Shown piece after piece: positions 24,104 through 34,868 of a stretch of 64,000 nt of DNA. The notes beneath the pieces were generated by a model. That model was not told the origin of the DNA and ran no database searches. It saw only the letters and a program-made list of their open reading frames with translations. Both the position numbers and the translations under genes were made by a program. The stretch spans positions 310,001 to 374,000 of the forward strand of contig CAJQUW010005551.1 of assembly GCA_907163375.1 (NCBI GenBank), in the 5' to 3' direction. The DNA comes from Prostheceraeus crozeri (lineage: Eukaryota > Platyhelminthes > Polycladida > Euryleptidae). Positions within the stretch are counted from its first letter, which is position 1. Each line of letters begins with the position of its first letter.

Positions 24104-25111
24104 TCAGCCAACCAGCTCGTCTTTGCGATTCAACTGTGGTCTCCTATTTCTTATGTAGCGAGCTTCAGCCAGACGATTTTCAAGAGGCGAACTATGCTTG
24201 GCAATGATATTGATTGTGAAATCGAAAATGTCAAGGTTACTGTCGTGGTCATTTATCGAATGTTCGGAGAGGGCACTAGTATTGTTCTGCAAGCGCAAGC
24301 TACGTTCATGCTCCTCGAAACGAATTTTGAAAGGCCTATTAGTTTGCCCAATGTAACTTTTGCTACAATGATTACAAACAAATTCGTAAACCACAAAGCG
24401 CACATCGCAGGGATAAGGGTTGTCGAGAAGATTACAGAGATTACAGTTTACATGTTTTTTAGCAGATTTTTTAGAAAAGTATTGGCTAGTGGTTTTATTA
24501 GGTTTGCTTATCAAGGTTACAGGCAGTTTGTATTTTCCTATCAAATTATTGATTTTTCTATTACAACTATCATTAATAAAACTAAGAGAAAGCCTAACAT
24601 TATTCTCACCATTGCTTTTACGAGTTACGCTTTTACTTTTGTCAAAATCGCGAGTTTTATAATTGTTTTTGCGTAATCTATTATGAAATTTTTCCTTAGC
24701 CTTATTTTTGATAGTAGATGATGAGCATCTACTTTCGATGCGATTATTCATACTGCGGATGTAATTATCCTTAACATGCTGAGGAAGCCAGCTGTCTCTT
24801 TGCAAAGTTATTTCAGAATGATTAGGCTTAGAATACCATTCGTATGAAATCTGCTCATCGACGATTTTTATTGAAATATCTAAAAAATTCAAAGGACTCT
24901 CGTTGTCAGGAATTTCTATGGTAAACTGTATGCCGTCGTTCACGGAATTGAAGGTAGTCAAAATGTTATGAAAAATGTCATCATTATGTTCAAAAGGACC
25001 CATGAAAATATCATCGATATAGCGCAGAAAAATCGTGGGTCGGATATTGATCTTTTCCAGTCTACTTAAGGCCTCAGTTTCAATAAAGTGAATGGAAATA
25101 TGGCCCACCAT
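24104..25111 (-). pseudogene. Penelope RT/GIY-YIG endonuclease, 5'-truncated (left arm)
   Basis: The 335-codon frame begins inside the RT finger/palm region and includes the catalytic motif FLRYIDDIF near residues 28-36. A linker follows, then a cysteine cluster (CNLCNL, NPYPC, FVCNHC), then the GIY-YIG nuclease with SYIGQT and the RFEEHERS block, ending at GRRP-like sequence NRRPQLNRKDELVG. Penelope RTs use the nuclease for target nicking and are related to telomerase. The upstream RT motifs are missing, so this copy cannot act alone. The long antisense frames across it are shadows. Confidence 0.93.
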
Positions 25112-25136
25112 TTGCCATTATTTCCATTCACTTTAT

Positions 25137-26115
25137 TGAAACTGAGGCCTTAAGTAGACTGGAAAAGATCAATATCCGACCCACGATTTTTCTGCGCTAT
25201 ATCGATGATATTTTCATGAGTCCTTTTGAACATAATGATGACATTTTTCATAACATTTTGACTACCTTCAATTCCGTGAACGACGGCATACAGTTTACCA
25301 TAGAAATTCCTGACAACGAGAGTCCTTTGAATTTTTTAGATATTTCAATAAAAATCGTCGATGAGCAGATTTCATACGAATGGTATTCTAAGCCTAATCA
25401 TTCTGAAATAACTTTGCAAAGAGACAGCTGGCTTCCTCAGCATGTTAAGGATAATTACATCCGCAGTATGAATAATCGCATCGAAAGTAGATGCTCATCA
25501 TCTACTATCAAAAATAAGGCTAAGGAAAAATTTCATAATAGATTACGCAAAAACAATTATAAAACTCGCGATTTTGACAAAAGTAAAAGCGTAACTCGTA
25601 AAAGCAATGGTGAGAATAATGTTAGGCTTTCTCTTAGTTTTATTAATGATAGTTGTAATAGAAAAATCAATAATTTGATAGGAAAATACAAACTGCCTGT
25701 AACCTTGATAAGCAAACCTAATAAAACCACTAGCCAATACTTTTCTAAAAAATCTGCTAAAAAACATGTAAACTGTAATCTCTGTAATCTTCTCGACAAC
25801 CCTTATCCCTGCGATGTGCGCTTTGTGGTTTACGAATTTGTTTGTAATCATTGTAGCAAAAGTTACATTGGGCAAACTAATAGGCCTTTCAAAATTCGTT
25901 TCGAGGAGCATGAACGTAGCTTGCGCTTGCAGAACAATACTAGTGCCCTCTCCGAACATTCGATAAATGACCACGACAGTAACCTTGACATTTTCGATTT
26001 CACAATCAATATCATTGCCAAGCATAGTTCGCCTCTTGAAAATCGTCTGGCTGAAGCTCGCTACATAAGAAATAGGAGACCACAGTTGAATCGCAAAGAC
26101 GAGCTGGTTGGCTGA
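25137..26115 (+). pseudogene. Penelope RT/GIY-YIG endonuclease, 5'-truncated (right arm)
   Basis: It encodes the same protein as the left arm in the opposite direction, with FIETEALSRLEK and FLRYIDDIF upstream of the first in-frame methionine. The only coding difference I noticed is glycine to serine just after YIDDIFM. The RT N-terminal half is missing. The nuclease motifs SYIGQT and RFEEHERS are intact. Confidence 0.93.
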
Positions 26116-26179
26116 GAGATACTCTGTCTACGGTATTATCACTCTGATATATAAACCACGCACTCTGACTGCTTTTACC

Positions 26180-26235
26180 TTCTTTTTAGTGCACTGAGGC
26201 AGCGACTGCGTCGCGAAACGTTTGCCGTGTATATA
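26180..26235 (+). ncRNA. Possible hammerhead-type ribozyme core in the Penelope 3' region
   Basis: The sequence CACTGAGGCAGCGACTGCG followed by TCGCGAAACG contains a CUGA-type core, a GCGAC/GTCGC stem and the GAAAC segment, in hammerhead order. The canonical CUGANGA is altered at its last position. Penelope terminal repeats are known to carry hammerhead motifs. The mirrored copy lies at about 23984-24039 on the minus strand. Activity is not established. Confidence 0.4.
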
Positions 26236-26335
26236 TTTTTAGCAACTAATTTTATTAAAGCCATTACTAAAGGGAGTGCCGCATTTTTGCTTTCTCATCC
26301 TCATCATGAACACCCTCCCGTATAAGGCTATCAAC

Positions 26336-26349
26336 TAAGCTCATCCTAA
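26336..26349. repeat. 14-bp target duplication, right, of the Penelope palindrome
   Basis: It is an exact copy of the sequence left of the palindrome. Confidence 0.8.
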
Positions 26350-27645
26350 CCTGGATAAGCGCGGCAAATCAGCTAAGTCAGACAATGGGAACATATTCAA
26401 AAATCAAATAAAGCACTTTTTTGCCAAAGAACCTAGTCCTCACATTATTATGTTGCTCGATGGAATGCAACCAAACTTGGTTTGAGACCTAGTATCTTCC
26501 AGATATAGGTGGGCGCTAAATGCAGGATATTCTAATGATTTTGTCAGCGTCAACTGTCTCTATGATTTTAAAGAACACGTTTTTTTTTTCAAAGAACGAG
26601 AGACGGAATCCTCGCTTTTCTTGCGACTGAATGGAATGCAAGAGCATGAGTCAACCTCTTTTTATTCTAAAACAAGTTATTGAATTTTTGAGTAGTTAAC
26701 GTGGGCGTATTGAAATTATCTTTTTGCACCATGTTTGGATTTAGTTAGGTCTCATGCAAAGTTTGGTTGCATTTCATTCTGCATCAGAAATGTGAGTATT
26801 TTTTCAAAATTCATCTTGAAATTATGTTTTTTTAAAAGTGTTGAAGGTCCTTGTCAGAATGAGCTGATTTTCTCCGCACCAGGCGCCAACCGATCTTAGA
26901 ATAAGCTTGACTCTCGAGAAGCTTGAATTTATCAAAATTTCGCCAGCAGAACAGAAAATGGATCATACAAAAATTTTCAAAAGTCAAAGATAGATCAAAA
27001 TATCAGTGTTTGGAGTTCACAGCTTTCATCTCTTTATTCAGAGTAGGTTTTAATGATATTATATAAATAGCTTCTATGAAACGCAAATTGATGGTATCGA
27101 TTTATTTTGATTATTACTTTCATCACAATAAAGAAAATGCTGCTTGAAGTTAATCATGAATCACTGTTACTCGTGCAGTTTGGTTGCAATGGAAAGCAAT
27201 ATGAGAAGATATGAAATAATACAAGGACTCGGTTGAATCGTTCGGAGAAAGTTACACCAATCGCTTTAGAAACTCATTTGATGATTGTATTTTTTATATG
27301 CCACAATTTGATTTTTCTGGCCATTGCCTTACTCCGCATCATTATGTTGACGTCGTCTGTTAATGTTCACGATATCACATGTAAATGCGAAGTGGATAAG
27401 CGAACTATCATACCAGAAATTTGTTGGCTGAATGACAAAATGTTAGTTCTAAAATTTGAACGCGGTAAAAGTGACTTAAACTTGTTCAACTGATGTTCAA
27501 AATTGTTAAATTGCAATACTTCACTATATTAATACTAGAATTAAAAGGGGTCTTTTTGTCAACGATTTTGTCATTTTTCTTGTGAATTGTTCAGAAATTT
27601 TTTGACGGATTTTAGTTGGCAACCCTGACTTGAAATACTTTGCTT
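26350..27645. other. No supported gene; part of the insertion
   Basis: There is AT-rich sequence and one 86-codon ORF (27233-27493) with a hydrophobic stretch but no recognisable motif, splice sites or neighbours. I make no call. Confidence 0.4.
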
Positions 27646-27646
27646 A

Positions 27647-28100
27647 TGTTCTTGTTAACATTTACTGAATGATGTTTTGCTTTTAAACCTACACAACCCA
27701 TCCTCTTGGTGGATCGTTAGCTTTGATTGATGTTAACGCTCCACCTTTTGATCGGTTTAGCGATAGGTGAATCTACAAATGTATATTTCATGAATAATCC
27801 TCAGGTAAGTGAGTAATATCTATTTGTTTCTAGAACTTATACAACTCATCTTGATGGATCGTTAGCTGTTAGCTGTAATGTTCTTGTTAATATTTACTGA
27901 ATGATATTTTGCTTTTAAACCTATACAACCAATCGTCTTGGTGGATCGTTAGCTTTGATTGATGTTAACGCTCCACCTTTTGATCGGTTTAGCGATAGGT
28001 GAATCAACAAATTCATATTTCATGAATAATCGTCAGGTAAGTGAGTAATATCTATTTGTTTCTAGAACTTATACAACTCATCTTGATGGATCGTCAGCTG
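27647..28100. repeat. Two-unit tandem repeat, about 232-bp period
   Basis: The blocks TTACTGAATGAT, TTTGCTTTTAAACC, GGTGGATCGTTAGCTTTGAT, TTTGATCGGTTTAGCGATAG and TCTAGAACTTATACAACTCA occur twice in the same order. Differences are scattered and modest. No coding sequence is apparent. Confidence 0.85.
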
Positions 28101-28327
28101 TGGTTGCATTATCATGAGGAAAGCACCTTTCAGGCGATCTGAGCCCCGCGTGTGAGTCATAGACTTCAAAAAACTACTTGATTCTTCTTGTCAACCACGA
28201 ATAAGTGCTACCGTACATGAACAGGTCAAACTTGCTTCAGCTTGTGATAATATGGAAGAACTTACTTGCATTGCACTATAACATTGGAAAACTTGACAAA
28301 ATTCTATTAAAACTTACCTTATTTACT

Positions 28328-28582
28328 CAAAACTTACTTCCGTCGCGTTAAAACTTGTTTCCATTATGTTAAACTTACTTCCGTCGCGTTAAAACTTGTT
28401 TCCATTATGCTAAACTTACTTCCGTCGCGTTAAAACTTGTTTCCATTATGTTAAACTTACTTCCGTCGCGTTAAAACTTGTTTCCATTATGTTAAACTTA
28501 CTTCCGTCGCGTTAAAACTTGTTTCCATTATGTTAAACTTACTTCCGTCGCGTTAAAACTTGTTTCCATTATGTTAAACTTA
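28328..28582. repeat. Six-unit 41-bp tandem array near the right end of the insertion
   Basis: The unit contains TTAAACTTACTTCCGTCGCG followed by TTAAAACTTGTTTCCATTAT. Six units are nearly identical, with one T-to-C change visible. The array ends about 80 bp from the CCCGGG terminus. Related but disordered motifs occur at the left end. Confidence 0.95.
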
Positions 28583-28665
28583 ACTAGTCGCTTGTAAGCG
28601 TTTAGGTTTACGGAGGCAAGTTCTTGCAAGCTTTTGGAAAGTTTTGCAAAAATTTCTGACCCGGG

Positions 28666-31600
28666 TAACCACTGGTCAGTACCAGATTTTACTTAATTGC
28701 GCTAGAATATCTTTTCTGTTTTTCAATTTTATGGCAATTCTACTACCAGCATTTCAATTTATAAGTAGTGTGATTCTAAGTGATTATACTTCTACAGAGT
28801 CCCGCAAGGCTGTATTTCAACATTCTAAAATCGCTGCTTCATACACCATTTTCATTCACCTGTCTGCCTATATGCTTGCTGAGAAGTGGTAGCAAACCAA
28901 ACCAGTCCTCTTGTCAGTAGCTGTTTTTATTTGACAACCTAATAATGACTGAATAAATTGCATGCACATTCGATGAACTATCAAAATGTGCTCAATTAAA
29001 GATTAGGGTTCTTGTAAGGTTTTAAGAGAAAAAGGAGCTCTTGAGTTTGTATCATAGGGTTCTTGAATTTTAGAAAGGCTTTATGTAAAAAAGTGGGTTC
29101 TTCATGGGAGAAAGGGTTCTTAGAAGTCTAATTGAGGGTTGTTGAGATAAAGAAAGGGTTCTTGATGACTAATCAACGACTCCTGCGAATACCATGGCAA
29201 GTTTCTCGATGTGATAAGGAAATAAAGTATCAATGAGTTGATTGTTCAAGCTGCAGAACCGTTAGAGCTTCCTCGTCAAAGCCTATTCAAGAAGAGCATA
29301 GTTAACTATCATATAAGTCCTATATGTATAATCTAACATTACAAAGGATAGGAAGTCAAATTTCCATGAAAGTACAATGGTTGTCGCATTCTTGTAGTGT
29401 GCAGGGTCAGGCCACTTGCACATACACGCAAAATATGATATCAAAACGAGAGGACAACTTTAAAGCTACTTTTTGCTTCAGAACACAAAGTAGGCCTACA
29501 AGCTCAGTTTATGTAATAATTAATCGATGCTATCGAAACTTATTATCATTATACAGTAGGCCTAATGATGTTAAGAACGAAGAAGTGTTGTCGGATACCA
29601 TGCATTATATTGTGCGACGTTTTGCTCACAGATCTTCATCATGCAAAATGTAGCAATGAAATATCGTGTAGCAGGACTTAGTAGGCCTGCTTGATGAAGT
29701 AAATAAAAAAATATATATGTGGTATCCGAACACGTTTTCTCTCGTTCTTTGCATGATCAACTGGTTATGTCGAGGACACGGGCTCAGCATTGCCAAATTA
29801 TAGAACTAAGGATGGGAATAATTTACAAAAAATAAATGAATTGCAAGAGCGCATCATTGACTTAAAAATCAATTAAAGAGATTTTGTGACATAAGCTTCT
29901 AAGCCTTCTAAACCTATAGAATGTCGGAACAAAGTTTTTAAGCATAATCATGATGCATGTAACAAGTCCACCAAAAGTCAGTTTTCCATCGAAGTGCATT
30001 GTGGGAAATTTAGTTCTTGAACTTGCTTGAGCATTGCATGCTATATCATCAATTTGTCGTCTACATTAATGAATACATTTCCTTATTTTTGGGGGAGATG
30101 AGGAAGCATTCAGAAATCAGAAATCAGAAACGTATATTTTCAAAATATGAAAATTCGTACAACAAGTAAAACGGTGATGAATGATGACATTTCATGGTTT
30201 TAAATGAATGACAGTAGCACGTACAAAGATGGCGATGAATGATTATGCAAGTATGTTCTAGTTCGCTGGAAGGAGAGGACGAAAATATAAATAATCAAGT
30301 TTTTATCGATGTAATTTTTCAAAGCTTCAATCAGGTAATTTCTGTAACATGCATCAGATCGTGCATCAATAGCACAAACATCAAAAATAATATACAGGGA
30401 TGAGCGTGATGATCCATATGTCTATTAAAAGTTTGTAATCAAGAGGTGCAAAGAAACTTCTTGAAGCCTACACCTAATTAATAAGGAAGAATACACATGC
30501 ATGCACGTGAAGCATTTGTCATAATCAATGTAAGAACTAAAAGATCAAAGTGTCTTACTGCAGAGAGATTGAATTAATTGAGACTCCTGATTAGTTGTAT
30601 AAGATTGCTCTTGACCTCATCACATTCACATTCCAACATTCACACAGTTTCTTCATTTTTAACCATGATTAAATGTTTGTTAAGAACCCTTAATTTATGC
30701 TGTTGTTCCTCCTAAATTTCTATCGCAAACAAATAAATTTGTGTCATCGGCAAACATACTACACTGTAAGTTCTTCACTAATATTGAAATTTTTCGAATC
30801 GTTTATGTATGATTAATAACAGCCTCATGCCACACCGCTTTCTGATAGTAGCTGCTTAGAGAGCATGATTTTTTGTAAGCGCAATTTGGTGTCTTTCGTT
30901 TATAGATACGTCTTTTGCCATTCATACATTAAATCATGGAAATCTAACTTATATAGTTTGTTTAAAAGAATGCTCATATAAAATGCACCAAATGCTTTTG
31001 ATTTATTTAGATTTGAGCCCAGTGTAAAGAGATTATAAGCATAGTGCTTCTACATCGTCTGTGAAGGGGTTCGTAGCACTTACAAGGTTTTAAGATAATC
31101 AGAAACAATTCTTTATTTCTCCGAAGGGTCATATAGTATCTTTAATAAGAAATGTGAGACATCTTATAAAACCCTTATAAACCCTTTCAAAAACATTCTT
31201 TAACAAGTAATTTGGATTGCATTTTATTTTTTTTGAACTTTTTGGGACCCCGTAGTTTGTATTCTACCTGAAGAAAAACGCTTGTTTAGTCTGCTAGTTT
31301 ACAGTGAGCGAAAATACATTATTGAGCTAATAGAAATAAAATGATTATCTAATCGAGCAAAACATCACTTTTGCAACTCTGTGCTGAGCATTGTTCGCCC
31401 TGAAGAAATATTTACGCCATCGAAAATAGCTGAGACAAAAAAGTAAAGCATAAGGAAGGAAATTAAAAGTAAAGAAGTCGAAAAACAGTGCATCTCAGAA
31501 AAACAGTGGTTAAATGAGATTGAACTGCATTTTCTCAGTCTTCCTCACAAGTAGATGAGTCTCGCATCAGTTACTGGCTGCGGCTAATCTGAAATCTTCC

Positions 31601-32488
31601 GTCGACGACCGTGCTTGATTTCGTGTTTAAACAAGGACTGCTGATATTCTGATTGGATGAAGTGACAGTTAGGCCTATTCAATGTTTGTTTCCATTTTTC
31701 GACTGATGATTCAACTCAATAATTGATTTTCAGGGATTGACATAAAAAAACAAATGTTTCATCGTATGGAATAAATTCCTGCACGAGGCCTTTCGACGAC
31801 TCTCGCCATGTGGTACGTCGCATTTGCAGAAGCAGAGCAGTAGAAGGGTTCCATTTTGCATATCAACATTTTGGGCAATTCTTGTCATTTCAATTTTGCA
31901 ACTTCGTTTTCTTTGAAAATTTGCATATATAGTCAATTTTTCAAGCTGAACCGAAAAATCATGGTGGCGACCACACAAAATGAGTAGGCCCATCTGCACA
32001 AGTTATTGTATTTGTAATGTATATTACTGGTGTCCTGTGACGAAAGTTTAATTTCATGGTTCCGGTCAGGCTTTCCGGTCATGTTTGTGTAGTGAGTTTC
32101 ATGCATGCACCTACGAATCCTCCTTGTTATTCCGGGAGCTACTGACACTTTCCTCCTAAATTCGCGCAAAAATGGCTTAGTAGCATGGATTTGTAGATTT
32201 TGAAACGCTGAATACAAAAATCAAATTCGAAAGTGTCACAGTCGGTTATAGGTAAGGTTAGAGGATTCCATTAGAATACAATGGTAAAATTCAAGAAATA
32301 TCCATAGATTGTGAAACACTTGGCAATTTTCGCACACTTTCCTTTGCAGAAAAGAAACTGTTTATCAGAATGCCATGAAATTTGAAACATGATTGAGTTC
32401 AGAACATCAACTTCGATATAAAAGTTGAAGTGAGTCACATGATTCATTCAGCATTTGATGTCTGAGAGCCTCTACAAAGAGTAAAATC
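28666..32488. repeat. Copy B of the duplicated block, right part
   Basis: It resumes at the base after the target TA and is collinear with copy A to its end. It lacks the first CACTG MITE (clean empty site at about 31859) and has 9 bp where copy A has 664 bp (32072-32080). It contains a TAATGATGTTAAGAACG block near 29562 that copy A lacks. Just past its end, 32515-32545 is an inverted copy of the last 30 bp (TGTCTGAGAGCCTCTACAAA). Confidence 0.95.
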
Positions 32489-32734
32489 GCCAAAATTAAG
32501 TCAAAACATGAAATTTACTCATTTTGTAGAGGTTCTCAGACATGCTTCGGAAAGACTTTTTTGGTACTTTTTCTGTCTGGAGCTAAATTTTTCATGAAGA
32601 AAGCTTTGCTAGATTGATTTCAGTTTATTATGATCGAAAAGAGGAGGTCCTAAGTATCAAGATTTGAAAAAATTATGAAAATCTTTTCAGAACTAAGGAA
32701 TTTACAGACGAAAAACACGTTTTTGACAAATGTT

Positions 32735-32875
32735 GTTATATAAAGTGGGTTTACCCACGATAACGCCCCTTGATAACTTCGGAGGACGAAACGCGTCGGT
32801 ACCATGTACATATGTTTTTAAAACAATAAAGGAAACTTGTCTGAACGAAGGGACCGACTGTTTTTATTTAAACGC
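32735..32875 (+). other. Possible Penelope terminal-repeat fragment with hammerhead-like motif
   Basis: A GTGGGTTTACCCAC hairpin is followed by CCTTGATAACTTCGGAGGAC, then GAAACGCGTC, then an AATAAAGGAAACTTG block. GGACGAAACGCGTC is the classic 3' half of hammerhead ribozymes, and the AATAAAGG context resembles 3' ends of Penelope-type elements. The CUGAUGA part is degenerate (TTGATAA). No RT is adjacent. The 75-codon ORF overlapping it is not called as a gene. Confidence 0.35.
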
Positions 32876-33907
32876 TAGATTTACCCAAACTGATATTTGC
32901 AGAATAAACCAAAGTGAGTGCAGTTCAAAGTCAAAAGTCAAAACCAAGGTAATGTGAGTGTCATCACTCATCACTGAACTGCTTTCGCATGCGTGCAAGG
33001 AGCAGGTTTTGTCACGCTTAAAACTGTCGCCCTGAGAAGTGACAGTAATACTGACTGGCGAACTGTGGTGATCTCAAAGTAGTAAGACAGCTTGAAGACG
33101 AGAGTCGTAGGAACATATACATCAAATAAGAACATCTTCTATACGTTGAATCATTTGCTTTGTCTTTCATTCCTTGCCAATGCAGCATCGAACTCACGTT
33201 GCTTCAATATTTAATATGTTTGCAGAAGCTATACCATCAAAAGTTACATTAATGCATATTGAATCCTAAACGAATCCGGGTTTGAAATCGATTTTATTGT
33301 GATTTTGTTGCTTTACCACTCCAAAAACTTTTCTTTCCAGGAGGGGTGTAAATATCTCAAAGCAAATTAATCATATAGGTCGACATCAGCATTAGCAAGT
33401 AAGTAAAATTTTGAAGGGCATTCATAAATTTGCCAATTGCAAATTTCAAATTAACGCGTGCATGGCTGCAACTTTAATTAAGGAGTCGTGTCGATGTTGA
33501 GAGATATAAAGTAGGCCTGTTGATGATTCTTGATATTTGATGAAATAGCAGCTGTTCAGGTATGTTTCCATTTTTCAACTGAGGATCCAACTCTATATTT
33601 AATTATTCTATTTACAATGGCAAGAAGATCTGTATTTGACAGGGCAGCCTATTTCAATATTCGCTCGACTTCAGCTGGTTATTTACTTTTATCTAAATCA
33701 AATCTTGAGTTTTCTACTTCTATCAATTATCTTCTATTGACAGTATTAATTTACACAGTTTTATAGGATTGAAATGAACTCTTCCATTTGATTGTTAACT
33801 ATAAGGATAAATATTGTTTTTCTAATGTATACTGTTGCTATGCTTCCATCGAACAAATATTTATCGATATAAAATTCACAGTTGCAGGATGAATTCTAAT
33901 TTTCACG

Positions 33908-34768
33908 ATGGCGCTCACAATCTGCGTATGCATCTCCGTAGCTGTTATTTTACTCCGTCGACACGTTGTGGAGGCAATTTGTAAAGACATTCTCATTGAT
34001 TCAAAAGGTCAACATGATCATTATTGTATTAGACAAGCCTCCTTCCTTCAGCCTTCTGGACTCCTGAGATTTAAGAACGGATCCTGTCTGCTGTTCAATG
34101 TGTGCACACATAAACCAATAACGTCCTGCCCGATTTACATTCCAGTAAACAGCAACAGAAGGATTTTGCTGATTCGTACACATGCAAGATCCCAAATTTC
34201 TCCTTACATTTTATTTCGCAATAGAACAATGTTTAGCAGAAATCAGTTGGATGAGAGGGATTTGACTGGTACATCGAATTGGTTCAAGTCTCCTGTCTTA
34301 CGAGCATCAGATCTGCCACTATCCAGCATCGAATTGCAAATGCGAAATGCCACAAGTATCAATGTTCGCATTAGATTTCGAATCAGCTCATCAGATAGAA
34401 AGATAAATGATGGACGATGGTTTTCTGAGACCAATCTGATGGAAGCATATCCATGGTCAATAGAAAAGATGCGAAACATCAGTTATAACTATTTTTCTAT
34501 GAAAGGAATTAGTCTGACTGAATTCACCCGAAGGTTCTTCATAAATATCAATTGGGGAAATTGTGCTGGAATTGGTTTTATGGAAGTTTGTGAAATAGCA
34601 AAATGCCGTTACGAAAAAAACCACAGATACTCCCCATCATATTTATGGACTGCAAGTGGGAATGGTGCTGGTAATTGGTCAACTACAGTGTACGAAGCGG
34701 ATGAGTTCTTATTGTTTGGTGCGCTTTCTCAAAGTCATAGTATATTAACCAGAAAACATGTGTTTTAA
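33908..34768 (+). CDS. Secreted or ectodomain protein of unknown family (possible first exon)
   Basis: The 286-codon frame starts MALTICVCISVAVILL, a hydrophobic signal-peptide-like segment of about 20 residues. The body has many cysteines, five N-glycosylation sequons (NGS, NRT, NAT, NIS, NWS) and alternating beta-strand-like stretches. RFFININWGNCAGIGFMEVC near residues 212-231 recalls the last strands of galactose-binding-type beta sandwiches, but this is only a resemblance. The frame may be a complete short gene, may splice to 34869, or may donate in phase 1 (GTAATT after 34670, or GTCATA after TCTCAAA) to the lectin-gene exon at 44884, which accepts phase 1. The continuation GAGNWSTTVYEADEFLLFG looks protein-like, which argues against the 34670 donor. 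Antisense ORFs here are shadows. Confidence 0.6.
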   Translation: MALTICVCISVAVILLRRHVVEAICKDILIDSKGQHDHYCIRQASFLQPSGLLRFKNGSCLLFNVCTHKPITSCPIYIPVNSNRRILLIRTHARSQISPYILFRNRTMFSRNQLDERDLTGTSNWFKSPVLRASDLPLSSIELQMRNATSINVRIRFRISSSDRKINDGRWFSETNLMEAYPWSIEKMRNISYNYFSMKGISLTEFTRRFFININWGNCAGIGFMEVCEIAKCRYEKNHRYSPSYLWTASGNGAGNWSTTVYEADEFLLFGALSQSHSILTRKHVF

Positions 34769-34868
34769 AGTAGAGGTTAAAGGCATGGTTTGTCATAAAA
34801 TCTCTTTTGCTAAATTGCATGCGTTCTCAAACTACTTCTTGAATTGTGCTGACTTCCTCTTTCTCCAG

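Larger units (their letters stand above)
23913..26306. mobile_element. Head-to-head inverted dimer of a Penelope-like retroelement
   Basis: Two 1188-bp arms are near-perfect reverse complements about an 18-bp spacer (25101-25118). The left arm reads on the minus strand and the right arm on the plus strand, so the 3' tails point outward. Each arm holds the end of the reverse transcriptase, a complete GIY-YIG endonuclease and the 3' region. Each is 5'-truncated within the RT. Inverted partial copies are characteristic of Penelope elements. I noticed only one base difference between the arms' coding parts (GGGTCC versus GAGTCC), which points to very recent formation or to conversion between arms. 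Confidence 0.92.
11013..28665. mobile_element. 17.65-kb insertion with CCCGGG inverted ends, TA target duplication
   Basis: Copy A reads GAGTTCGTAACCACTGG without interruption. In copy B the same site is opened after GAGTTCGTA and resumes at TAACCACTGG, leaving TA on both sides. The left end starts CCCGGGACGCGCAAAC. The reverse complement of the right end starts CCCGGGTCAGAAATTTTTGC. Both then share a partly matching stretch containing AAAAGCTTGCAA about 30 bases in, giving imperfect inverted repeats of roughly 50 bp. Several recognisable transposons lie within, so the original element was shorter than now. No transposase can be tied to these termini. The P-type transposase inside belongs to a family that makes 8-bp duplications, so it probably did not mobilise the whole. 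Confidence 0.72.

Noticed and set aside
24194-24676. 160-codon ORF antisense to the left Penelope arm (and its twin at 25543-26025)
   Set aside because: It is an antisense shadow of the RT/endonuclease frame. It appears twice only because the arms are inverted copies.
27233-27493. 86-codon ORF with a hydrophobic segment, possible small membrane protein
   Set aside because: It is a single unsupported ORF in AT-rich DNA within a transposon-laden insertion.
28328-28582. Regularly spaced repeats resembling a CRISPR array (also 52682-53152)
   Set aside because: The units are contiguous with no unique spacers, and the context is an animal genome.
34001-34479. Two minus-strand ORFs within the 33.9-kb secreted-protein ORF
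   Set aside because: They are shadows; the plus-strand frame has a signal peptide, cysteines and sequons.
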